A DNA stretch of 64,000 bases from Bacillota bacterium (GTDB lineage: Bacteria > Bacillota > Clostridia > Tissierellales > Sedimentibacteraceae): positions 1 through 64,000 of the forward strand of contig JAEXUD010000060.1 of the NCBI GenBank assembly GCA_023453025.1. Direction: 5' to 3'. Position 1 is the stretch's first letter, and each line of letters opens with the position of its first letter. Below the pieces are notes generated by a model. That model ran no database searches. It saw nothing but the letters and a program-made list of their open reading frames with translations, and was not told the origin of the DNA. Both the position numbers and the translations under genes were made by a program. Shown one piece after another: positions 57,025 to 64,000 of the stretch.

Positions 57025-58259
57025 AATTTGAATTAATTGAAGGACTGACATCAATTAGTGTTGATTCAACAGTTACATTGGCATTTGCGGCTGCATTATT
57101 ACTTTTAGGTTATTTTGTTAAAAATAAAGTTAAATTATTAGAAAAATACTGTATTCCGGCACCTGTAATCGGCGGATTCGTATTTATGTTTATTACATGG
57201 TTTGGTCATTTAAGCGGGACTTTTGCATTTAGTTTTGACAATATATTTCAAAATGCATTTATGTTGGCTTTCTTTACAACAGTAGGACTTGGTGCAAGCT
57301 ATAAGCTGCTGGTTAAAGGCGGGAAATTACTTATCGTTTACTGGCTTGTTGCCGGTGTGGTATCAATATTGCAAAATATGTTGGGTATTACTATATCAAA
57401 GATAATTGGGCTTGAAGCTCCTTATGCATTATTGGCCAGTGCTATTTCCATGATCGGAGGACACGGAGCAGCTCTTTCTTACGGAACTACATTCGGCGAA
57501 ATGGGATATGAAGCCGCACCGCTGGTTGGGGCAGCAGCAGCTACTTTTGGTCTGATATCGGCAGTTCTTATAGGCGGTCCGCTGGGCAGAAGGCTCATTG
57601 AAAAGAACAACCTTAAACCTGAGGATGACTCAAGTTTTGATACATCTGTTACAGAGATAAATGCAGGAACCGGTCATAAATTAAGTTCGCTTGATATAGT
57701 TAAAAATGTTGCGGCTATTTTAATATGTATGGCATTTGGTACTGTTATTTCCGGCTGGATCAGCAAATTGATAAATATGGGATTCCCGACGTATGTAGGT
57801 GCAATGTTTGTAGCTGTAATTCTCAGAAATGTAAATGAAAAAGCAAATTTCTACAGATTTGATTTTAAATTGGTTGATGAAATCGGAAATGTCATGCTTA
57901 ACCTATACCTGTCATTAGCATTAATGACTTTAAAGCTCTGGGAATTATCAGGACTGATAGGCGGAGTATTTGTAGTTGTATTCTTACAAGTACTGCTTAT
58001 ATCGCTGCTTGGCTACTTCGTGGTATTCAGAATTCTTGGAAAGAACTATGATGCTGCAGTTATGGTATCAGGTCTTGCCGGACACGGATTAGGAGCAACT
58101 CCATCAGCAATAGTAAATATGACAGCTGTTAATGAGAAATACGGTATGAGCAGAAAGGCAATGATGATTGTTCCGATAGTAGGAGCTTTCTTAGTAGATA
58201 TTATTTATCAGCCGCAGACAATATGGTTTATCAAAACCTTTGTTGAAAATTTAATGTAG
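57021..58259 (+). CDS. gltS: Sodium/glutamate symporter
   Basis: This 412-residue protein has about 10-12 membrane segments and the GltS pattern. The two re-entrant-loop regions are ASAISMIGGHGAALSYGTTF (about 138-157) and VSGLAGHGLGATPSAIVNMT (about 353-372). It imports glutamate with Na+. It is the first gene of gltS-ftcD-fchA-hutD behind a sigma-54 promoter. Na+ coupling fits the presence of a Na+-pumping Nqr complex nearby. The ATG follows AAAGGGAGGATATT. Confidence 0.93.
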   Translation: MKFELIEGLTSISVDSTVTLAFAAALLLLGYFVKNKVKLLEKYCIPAPVIGGFVFMFITWFGHLSGTFAFSFDNIFQNAFMLAFFTTVGLGASYKLLVKGGKLLIVYWLVAGVVSILQNMLGITISKIIGLEAPYALLASAISMIGGHGAALSYGTTFGEMGYEAAPLVGAAAATFGLISAVLIGGPLGRRLIEKNNLKPEDDSSFDTSVTEINAGTGHKLSSLDIVKNVAAILICMAFGTVISGWISKLINMGFPTYVGAMFVAVILRNVNEKANFYRFDFKLVDEIGNVMLNLYLSLALMTLKLWELSGLIGGVFVVVFLQVLLISLLGYFVVFRILGKNYDAAVMVSGLAGHGLGATPSAIVNMTAVNEKYGMSRKAMMIVPIVGAFLVDIIYQPQTIWFIKTFVENLM

Positions 58260-58275
58260 ATAAAGAGAGGTTATT

Positions 58276-59175
58276 ATGAGAAGGTTAATAGAATGTGTGC
58301 CAAATTTCAGCGAAGGAAGAGACACAGCTTTAGTTGAGAAAATTATTGATGAGGCAAGAAAAATTGACGGGATTACAATTTTGGATTACTCATCAGACAA
58401 GGACCACAACAGAACTGTTTTAACAATGATAGGATCACCGGAGAAAATCAAGGAAGCCGCAATTAATACAGCCAGAAAGGCAGCAGAGCTGATAGATATG
58501 TCAAAGCACGAAGGAGCTCACCCAAGAATGGGAGCCACAGACGTTGTTCCATTTACTCCGGTTTCAAATGTGACGATTGCTGAGTGTATTGAAGCAGCAA
58601 AAGAAGTAGGAGCCGAGTTAGGAAGCTGGGGAATACCTGTGTACCTTTATGAGGATGCATGCACAAAGGAAGACAGAAGAAATCTTGCATCAGTAAGAAA
58701 AGGACAATATGAAGGTTTTTTTGGAAAGATTAAAGATGAGAACTGGAAACCGGACTTTGGACCGCAGGAAATGAATGTAAAAAGCGGAGCTACGGCAGTA
58801 GGAGCCAGGGTTCCATTAGTGGCATTCAATATAAATCTGGATACACCTGATGTGGCAATCGCAGATAAGATTGCAAAGAAAATAAGACATTTAGGCGGCG
58901 GACTCAGATATGTGAAAGCCATAGGGCTTAAACTGGAAGAAAGAAATCAAACTCAGGTTTCAATGAACCTGGTAAACTATGAAAAATCAGCCGTGTACCA
59001 AGCTTTTGAAATGGTAAAAATGGAAGCAAGAAGATATGGTGTAAACGTAGTCGGCAGTGAAGTAATCGGAACTATACCCATGAAATCTCTTATTGATGTT
59101 GCCGAATATTATTTACAAATAGAAAACTTTGATATGGACCAAATACTTGAAAAGAGGTTGCTGGACGAACAATAA
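58276..59175 (+). CDS. ftcD: Glutamate formimidoyltransferase
   Basis: This 299-residue enzyme moves the formimino group of N-formimino-glutamate to tetrahydrofolate, giving glutamate. The catalytic His82 is in KHEGAHPRMGATDVVPFTPV. Other family stretches are LIECVPNFSEGRDTALVEKI, WGIPVYLYEDACTK and GARVPLVAFNINLDTPDVAI. It is the stand-alone N-terminal domain of the mammalian bifunctional enzyme; the second activity is encoded by the next gene. It starts 16 bp after gltS. Confidence 0.95.
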   Translation: MRRLIECVPNFSEGRDTALVEKIIDEARKIDGITILDYSSDKDHNRTVLTMIGSPEKIKEAAINTARKAAELIDMSKHEGAHPRMGATDVVPFTPVSNVTIAECIEAAKEVGAELGSWGIPVYLYEDACTKEDRRNLASVRKGQYEGFFGKIKDENWKPDFGPQEMNVKSGATAVGARVPLVAFNINLDTPDVAIADKIAKKIRHLGGGLRYVKAIGLKLEERNQTQVSMNLVNYEKSAVYQAFEMVKMEARRYGVNVVGSEVIGTIPMKSLIDVAEYYLQIENFDMDQILEKRLLDEQ

Positions 59176-59193
59176 TTTTCTTTTTCATCAATT

Positions 59194-59218
59194 AAGGGCT
59201 TGCAATCTGCAAGTCCTT
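59194..59218 (+). terminator. Hairpin between ftcD and fchA
   Basis: AAGGGCTTGCA pairs with TGCAAGTCCTT (one wobble pair) around a 3-base loop. No strong T run, so it may attenuate or protect mRNA rather than end it. Confidence 0.55.
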
Positions 59219-59256
59219 ATAGTTTAATTTAATAGAAGAATACCAGGAGGAAAATC

Positions 59257-59820
59257 ATGGATTATAAAAGTATATTAGAGCTTATTTTAGATACAGATGA
59301 TGTTACAGTAGGAGGCGGCTGCGCCTCGGCTTTATCAGGGGCTATGGCATGCGGACTTATAGGAATGGTTTGCAGGCTTTCCACAAAGAAAGATTATGGA
59401 TTATCTCCCGAAAACCAGATAGAATATGCAAAAGAGCTTGAAAACTTAAGAGAAAAGCTGTTATCCGGGATAGTGGATGATGCCGATGCTTATGGAGTTA
59501 TTATCGATGCATACAAGCTTCCAAAGGAAAGTGAAGAAGAAAAAGAAATAAGAAAAAAAGCAATAGCTGATGCAGGAATAGTCGGTGCAACAGCTCCCAT
59601 GGAAAATGCAAAGCTTTGCCGCAGGGTTTACGATATTGGAGTGGAGCTGGAGGGAAAGACTAATCAAAGCTGTCATTCTGATCTGGCAATAGGACGCGAG
59701 TTAGCAAGGATCGGAACCAACGGATGCTTAATGAATATCGAAGCAAACCTTCCGTTGGTTAAGGACGAAGAAAAATCAGAAGAGTTTAACAGGGTGATAA
59801 AGGAACTTAAATTAGCTTAA
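59257..59820 (+). CDS. fchA: Formimidoyltetrahydrofolate cyclodeaminase
   Basis: This 187-residue helical protein has the cyclodeaminase pattern VGGGCASALSGAMACGLIGM near residues 17-36, then DDADAYGVIIDAYKLPKESE, and TNQSCHSDLAIGRELARIG. It converts 5-formimino-tetrahydrofolate to 5,10-methenyl-tetrahydrofolate and ammonia, which completes the reaction begun by FtcD and feeds one-carbon metabolism. It lies 81 bp after ftcD and 15 bp before hutD. The ATG follows CCAGGAGGAAAATC. Confidence 0.94.
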   Translation: MDYKSILELILDTDDVTVGGGCASALSGAMACGLIGMVCRLSTKKDYGLSPENQIEYAKELENLREKLLSGIVDDADAYGVIIDAYKLPKESEEEKEIRKKAIADAGIVGATAPMENAKLCRRVYDIGVELEGKTNQSCHSDLAIGRELARIGTNGCLMNIEANLPLVKDEEKSEEFNRVIKELKLA

Positions 59821-59835
59821 AGGGAGTGTGAACAG

Positions 59836-60414
59836 ATGAAAGAAAAAAATGTAAACAGGGAAGATTTTGTGACCACAAAGTGGGCTGGCGGAGAGACTAC
59901 ACAGCTGGCAATTTACCCAGATGATGCCGTATTTTCCGACAAGGATTTTTTATGGAGAATTTCATCTGCAACCTTTACATCTACAGAATCCACATTTTCA
60001 GATTTCACCGGATACCAAAGATATATTCTGCCGTTAGATGGGGAGCTTTCCTTGCGGCATAAGGGTCTTTATAGCAGAAGCCTTAAAAAATATGATATTG
60101 AGTATTTCGACGGATCCTGGACTACCTTTTCAAAGAACACTTCAGACTGCAGAGATTACAATTTTATTGTAAAAAGCGGATGCCTTTCTAAGATGCAAAT
60201 ACTTAATAAGGGTGAAGAGCATCTTCTCAAGGAATCAGAAATAGTTACCTTTTTCTCCGTAAATGAATTTACCTTAGAGTGGGAAAATCATGATAAAAAA
60301 AGGGAAGTGGAAGGTTTTTCTTTATATATCACGGAAACAGATAGCGAGGAGAAGATTAAAATATTAAACGCCTGTCTGCCTGTAATTATTACTGAATTTG
60401 CACTTGATAAATAG
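59836..60414 (+). CDS. hutD: HutD-family protein
   Basis: This 192-residue cupin-like protein is of the HutD family: TTKWAGGETTQLAIYPDDAV, FLWRISSATFTSTESTFSDF and TGYQRYILPLDGELSLRH. In other bacteria HutD moderates histidine utilisation and may bind an intermediate such as formylglutamate or urocanate. Its place after ftcD and fchA fits control of formiminoglutamate flow. The histidine-opening genes hutH, hutU and hutI are not in this window. The ATG follows GGGAGTGTGAACAG. Confidence 0.9.
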   Translation: MKEKNVNREDFVTTKWAGGETTQLAIYPDDAVFSDKDFLWRISSATFTSTESTFSDFTGYQRYILPLDGELSLRHKGLYSRSLKKYDIEYFDGSWTTFSKNTSDCRDYNFIVKSGCLSKMQILNKGEEHLLKESEIVTFFSVNEFTLEWENHDKKREVEGFSLYITETDSEEKIKILNACLPVIITEFALDK

Positions 60415-60426
60415 AAAGAATTATAA

Positions 60427-60455
60427 AACGCCTCTGTAAGATTTATAGAGGTGTT
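60427..60455 (+). terminator. Terminator after hutD
   Basis: AACGCCTCT pairs with AGAGGTGTT (one wobble) around 11 bases. The tail ATTCC is weak. Confidence 0.65.
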
Positions 60456-60545
60456 ATTCCTATATGCGATAAACATTTTTCTAGAATTGATTAACTACGT
60501 ATGGTAATATAAAGTGAACCTATAATGGATCTGAAAGAGTATATT

Positions 60546-62132
60546 ATGATAAAAAAAACTGCTGTTTTACTTATATTGATATTTTTGATGAATACCCCCA
60601 TTGCCTATGGTGTTGAGGATGCAGAGACTTACAGAGTAGCCGGCGATATCCAATTCCCTCCCTATGAGTTTTTAGATGTTGACGGTATTTACAAGGGATT
60701 TAATGTAGACCTTCTTAAAGCAATAAGTCTTGTTACCGGTATGGAGTTTGAATTCATACCGATGAAATGGGAGGATGCCTTTTATTCAATAGAAAGAGGA
60801 CAGGCAGATATCATTCAGGGCATGAAAGAATCTGACGACAGGAAAACCAGGTTTAACTTTACTGACTCTCTGTTGCTGAATTCCCAATCTATCTTTGTAA
60901 GGAATAACTACTACTCAATTAATAACAATTCCGACCTTGCGGGGAAAATTGTGTCAGTATTAAAGGAAGATATTGTATATTTTGAATTAAGTATGATTAA
61001 GGATATTACAATAATTCAATACGATACCATGGAAGAAGCAGTTGCGGCACTTCTTGACGGCGCAGTAGAAGTGATGGTTGGAAACACACTTACTGTCAAC
61101 TATATCTGCAAGGAAAACAACTGGATTGACCAAATTAAAATAGTCGGAAAAACTCTTAATGAGCAAAAGTATTCTATGGTAGTTTCAAAGAATAATCCGC
61201 ACTTATTAAGGAAGCTTAATGAAGGTTTGGATGAAATACAAAATAATGGGATGTACGATGCGTTACATAGAAAGTGGTTTGGTACACCAATAAAAAATAC
61301 AAGTAAAGAAGCTGAATTAAAGATTATAATTCTTTTATTTTCTTTATTTGTATTTTCATTAATAATTCTCAGTGTTCAACTGATAAACAGGAAATTAAAC
61401 AGAATAATAGAAGAAAAAACCAGGGAAGAAAAGATTCTTATAAATGAGTTGAGGAATTATGACAAGCTTCAATTTATGGACAAAATAATATCCTCTCTCG
61501 CACATGAAATCAGAAACCCTTTAACATCTATAAAGATTTATACAACTCAAATGAAGAAAAAGCTGGAAAACAAAGAATTTATGCTTGCAGCTGCAGAAGA
61601 CATTCCTGAAGAGATAGACAGAATAGATGCGCTGATTAAAGAGTTTATGGAGTATACTTCTCCGAGGAAGCCGCAAATTAAGGTTTTGAATCTTAAAAAC
61701 GAGGTGGAAAGTACTGTTAAATTCATTAAATTGCAAATCAGAGATATTTATGTAGATATAAAAATTCCTGATGATATTTATATCGAGTTTGATTCAAGCC
61801 ACTTTAAACAAATCGTTATAAATATTATGTTAAACAGCAAGGATGCACTTATTGATATTGAGGATCCAAGTATAAAAATAAAGGGATACAGTGACGGAAA
61901 AGATGTAAATATTGAGTTTACAGACAATGGATGCGGAATGAACGAGGAGTCCCTGAACTATATATTTGAACCCTTTTATACTACAAAAGACAATGGAAAT
62001 GGTGTAGGCATGTTTATTGTTAAAAAATTAGCGGAAGAAAATGGCGGGAAGATAACGGCTGAAAGTAATGGAAATACCGGTGGGTTATCTGTACTTCTGA
62101 CAGTCAGGAAAGGAGCGAGAAATGAAAACTAA
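60546..62132 (+). CDS. Histidine kinase with periplasmic amino-acid-binding sensor
   Basis: The protein has about 528 residues from the ATG at 60546, chosen because the signal peptide (MIKKTAVLLILIFLMNTPIA) starts there and GAAAGAG precedes it. An ATG at 60525 is also in frame. An SBP-type binding domain lies outside the cell (RVAGDIQFPPYEFLDVDGIY, YKGFNVDLLKAISLVTGMEF, NGMYDALHRKWFG). One membrane segment follows (about 258-280), then the kinase core with phospho-His near residue 320 (SLAHEIRNPLTS), N box NIMLNSKDAL and G boxes DNGCGM and GNGVGMFIV. The ligand is probably glutamate or a related amino acid. It overlaps the regulator gene by 11 bp. Confidence 0.9.
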   Translation: MIKKTAVLLILIFLMNTPIAYGVEDAETYRVAGDIQFPPYEFLDVDGIYKGFNVDLLKAISLVTGMEFEFIPMKWEDAFYSIERGQADIIQGMKESDDRKTRFNFTDSLLLNSQSIFVRNNYYSINNNSDLAGKIVSVLKEDIVYFELSMIKDITIIQYDTMEEAVAALLDGAVEVMVGNTLTVNYICKENNWIDQIKIVGKTLNEQKYSMVVSKNNPHLLRKLNEGLDEIQNNGMYDALHRKWFGTPIKNTSKEAELKIIILLFSLFVFSLIILSVQLINRKLNRIIEEKTREEKILINELRNYDKLQFMDKIISSLAHEIRNPLTSIKIYTTQMKKKLENKEFMLAAAEDIPEEIDRIDALIKEFMEYTSPRKPQIKVLNLKNEVESTVKFIKLQIRDIYVDIKIPDDIYIEFDSSHFKQIVINIMLNSKDALIDIEDPSIKIKGYSDGKDVNIEFTDNGCGMNEESLNYIFEPFYTTKDNGNGVGMFIVKKLAEENGGKITAESNGNTGGLSVLLTVRKGARNEN

Positions 62133-63465
62133 AATATTGATAGTCGATGATGAAATTAAGATATTACGAGCTCTTAAATTTCTGCTTGAAGACAACTACA
62201 AGGTATATACAAGTGACAATATTAATGATGCAAAGAAGATATTTATAGAAGAGAAAATAAATTTGGTATTACTTGATCTAAGATTGTCAGAAGGCAGCGG
62301 ACTTATTCTCATGGACGAGTTGCTTGATATAAATCCCAATGCTGTAATAATAATTATGACTGCCTACTCAACAATTGAGAATTCAATTAAAGCTATTAAA
62401 TCCGGTGCCTATTATTTTATAACGAAGCCGATAGATAATGACCAGCTTCTGATTCTGCTGAATACAGCATCTGAAAAGCTGAACCTTAAGAAGGAATTAG
62501 ACTTGTTACAAGGGCATTTGCGAAAAACACCTATCGGAGACTCAAAATCTATCAGAGATATTAAAAGCATAATAGATAAAATAAAGGATACCGATGCAAC
62601 AGTCCTGATAACCGGCGAAAGCGGAACCGGAAAAGAATTAATAGCTCAGACAATACACAGCAGCAGCAACAGGTCAGGTAAACCTTTTATAGCAATAAAT
62701 TGTGCTGCAATGCCAAACGAGCTTTTAGAAAGCGAATTGTTCGGATATAAAAAGGGTTCCTTTACAGGGGCCGCTAAAGATGATATCGGTTTAATAAGAA
62801 AAGCTGAAAAAGGCACCCTATTTTTGGATGAAATAGGAGAAATGAATATAAAGCTGCAGTCTAAGCTCCTTAGATTTATTCAGGAAAAGGAAATAAGGCA
62901 AATAGGTGATGAGAAGAATTACCCTGTAGATGTCAGAATTATCTGTTCAACTAACCGCAATCTGAAGGAAGAGATAAAGCTGGGGAACTTCAGAGAAGAT
63001 TTGTACTACAGAATTAATGTAATAAATATTGTTGCTCCTCCCCTCAGGGAAAGAATTGAAGACTTTGATTTGCTGGTTCCTCACTTTATTGATAAATACA
63101 GAATATCATATAACAAAGGGGTTAAGGGTATAACAGATGATGCCATGAATCAGCTTAAGGGCTATGATTATTCAGGCAACGTAAGAGAGCTTGAAAATAT
63201 TATTCAAAGAGCAGTCTTATTGTGCGGAGAGGAATACATAGGCGCTGATTCTTTGAATCTCAATAATCATAAGATCATAAGAAGAAACGATGATATGAGT
63301 GACAAGCATATAAAAATATATGAAGGAGAGACGTTGGAGAACATAGAACAAAAGGCGATAGAATTTGCCCTGAAAAATAACGGACAGAACAGAAGATGGA
63401 CTGCTGAAAGTCTTGGAATAAGTGAAAGGTCACTAAGATATAAGATTAAAGAATATAAACTATAA
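62122..63465 (+). CDS. NtrC-type sigma-54-dependent response regulator
   Basis: This 447-residue activator has a receiver domain (about 1-120) with the phospho-acceptor Asp52 (LVLLDLRLSEG). An AAA+ domain (about 138-375) has Walker A GESGTGKE near 165-172, GSFTGA at 212-217 (usual form GAFTGA) and Walker B GTLFLDEIGE. A Fis-type helix-turn-helix ends the protein (RRWTAESLGISERSLRYKIK). When phosphorylated by the paired kinase it should remodel sigma-54 polymerase at -24/-12 promoters. The only such promoter seen here lies before gltS. Confidence 0.94.
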   Translation: MKTKILIVDDEIKILRALKFLLEDNYKVYTSDNINDAKKIFIEEKINLVLLDLRLSEGSGLILMDELLDINPNAVIIIMTAYSTIENSIKAIKSGAYYFITKPIDNDQLLILLNTASEKLNLKKELDLLQGHLRKTPIGDSKSIRDIKSIIDKIKDTDATVLITGESGTGKELIAQTIHSSSNRSGKPFIAINCAAMPNELLESELFGYKKGSFTGAAKDDIGLIRKAEKGTLFLDEIGEMNIKLQSKLLRFIQEKEIRQIGDEKNYPVDVRIICSTNRNLKEEIKLGNFREDLYYRINVINIVAPPLRERIEDFDLLVPHFIDKYRISYNKGVKGITDDAMNQLKGYDYSGNVRELENIIQRAVLLCGEEYIGADSLNLNNHKIIRRNDDMSDKHIKIYEGETLENIEQKAIEFALKNNGQNRRWTAESLGISERSLRYKIKEYKL

Positions 63466-63596
63466 TTAAGAATGTTATGAAAGAGCCTTTTAAACATAAT
63501 TTTAAAATAAAATCATTTGAATTTCACTGATTTACCTTAAAATATGTTAAAGATTATGAGCACAATTGGTAGTGGAGATAAAATACAGTCAGTAGA

Positions 63597-63622
63597 CAGC
63601 AAATAAAATTGCTGGTTTTTTT
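63597..63622 (+). terminator. Terminator after the response regulator
   Basis: CAGCAA-ATAAAA-TTGCTG followed by GTTTTTTTATA, about 130 bp after the stop codon. Confidence 0.75.
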
Positions 63623-63700
63623 ATACCCTGACATCATTTTCAGAGTTTTGTAAACTTGCATTCTTATATAGAAATCTTTTGTTGAAATTTATTTTTTATA

Positions 63701-63743
63701 TTGACAAAAAAGATATATTGTATATAATGGATATATACAATAT
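63701..63743 (+). promoter_or_regulatory. gntR promoter with palindromic operator
   Basis: TTGACA (63701-63706) and TATAAT (63723-63728), 16 bp apart. A perfect inverted repeat with arms ATATTGTATATA (63715-63726) and TATATACAATAT (63732-63743) covers the -10. It should bind the regulator encoded next. Confidence 0.82.
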
Positions 63744-63758
63744 TGATGGAGCTGGTTT

Positions 63759-64000
63759 ATGAATATTATAATAAGCAATTCAAGCGGTCAACCAATTTAT
63801 GAACAAATAGTCTCTCAGATAAAATCCCTTATCATATCAGGTGAATTGAATGAGGGTGATGCTTTACCATCTATGAGAATATTGGCGAAGGAACTCAGAA
63901 TCAGTGTAATAACAACAAAACGCGCATATGAAGAGCTTGAAAGAGAGGGTTTCATAGTATCCCTTACAGGAAAAGGAAGCTTTGTGGCGAGTAAAAATAT
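63759..64000 (+). CDS. YtrA-type GntR regulator, cut by window edge
   Basis: The first about 80 residues of a GntR-family repressor are present: SGQPIYEQIVSQIKSLIISG, ALPSMRILAKELRISVITTK, RAYEELEREGFIVSLTGKGS. The helix-turn-helix lies at about 35-70. The short N-terminus and this pattern fit the YtrA group, which usually controls an ABC transporter encoded just after it. The ATG at 63759 follows TGGAGCTGGTTT. The rest lies outside the window. Confidence 0.9.
   Translation, partial: MNIIISNSSGQPIYEQIVSQIKSLIISGELNEGDALPSMRILAKELRISVITTKRAYEELEREGFIVSLTGKGSFVASKN

Noticed and set aside
1..64000. CRISPR arrays, rRNA or tRNA genes
   Set aside because: No regularly spaced direct repeats of the right size, and no rRNA or tRNA-like sequence was recognised by eye.

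Overview
The window looks like chromosomal DNA of a low-G+C, Gram-positive, spore-forming anaerobe of the class Clostridia. Supporting signs are a divergent alpha/beta small acid-soluble spore protein, an S-layer-homology (SLH) surface protein, two T-box leaders, a di-iron FprA-type flavoprotein, an Nqr/Rnf-type respiratory complex, amino-acid catabolic genes and strong AGGAGG ribosome sites. The gene style resembles amino-acid fermenters such as Sedimentibacter and relatives. That placement is an inference from gene content, not a database result.

Layout. 1-7.4 kb: a truncated IS1634-type transposase, then an accessory block with a membrane protein, an ECF sigma factor, a DUF4367 anti-sigma-like protein and several small exported proteins of unknown function. 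The block is interrupted by a duplicated 175-185 bp segment and a broken DUF1848 gene. 7.4-11.9 kb: a solo nucleotidyltransferase, two AraC regulators plus an AraC fragment, methionine aminopeptidase, a DUF2000 protein and a GNAT enzyme, with short G+C-rich repeats between them. 12-18 kb: a G+C-richer module of a MalT/LuxR-type regulator, a tandem DUF2442-like protein and a large SLH surface protein. 18-25 kb (mostly minus strand): a berberine-bridge-type oxidoreductase, a spore protein, an archaeal-type valyl-tRNA synthetase under a GUA T-box, a DUF2812 protein and a lipoprotein. 25-27 kb: debris of AraC, LysE and GNAT genes. 27.8-33.3 kb: an operon-like run of NhaC antiporter, M20 peptidase, YtcJ-like amidohydrolase and BTAD regulator. 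33.4-49.3 kb: FprA flavoprotein, MetY, adenine deaminase, a short-chain dehydrogenase, a heterodimeric ABC exporter, a cytosolic reductive-dehalogenase-like protein, an SdpR/SdpI pair and a leucine-type T-box operon (YkvI transporter plus iron-type dehydrogenase). 49.4-55 kb: nqrBCDEF without nqrA, divergent from a TetR regulator, an FMN-binding protein and a flavodoxin. 55-64 kb: UV endonuclease, a NifX-like protein, then gltS-ftcD-fchA-hutD behind a sigma-54 promoter, followed by a periplasmic-sensor histidine kinase and NtrC-type activator, and the start of a YtrA-type GntR regulator.

How the genes may work together. Three points stand out. (1) The sodium-pump locus has an NqrF NADH module on a membrane core whose B and C subunits are of Rnf-like length. 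It lacks both NqrA and RnfB/RnfC. (2) Glutamate uptake and formiminoglutamate breakdown appear to be controlled by the adjacent two-component system through a -24/-12 promoter with a palindrome about 100 bp upstream. (3) The leucine T-box operon pairs a transporter with a 2-hydroxyacid-type dehydrogenase, which suggests salvage of a leucine keto- or hydroxy-acid precursor. These functional links are inferences. The motifs, spacings and gene orders are read directly from the sequence.
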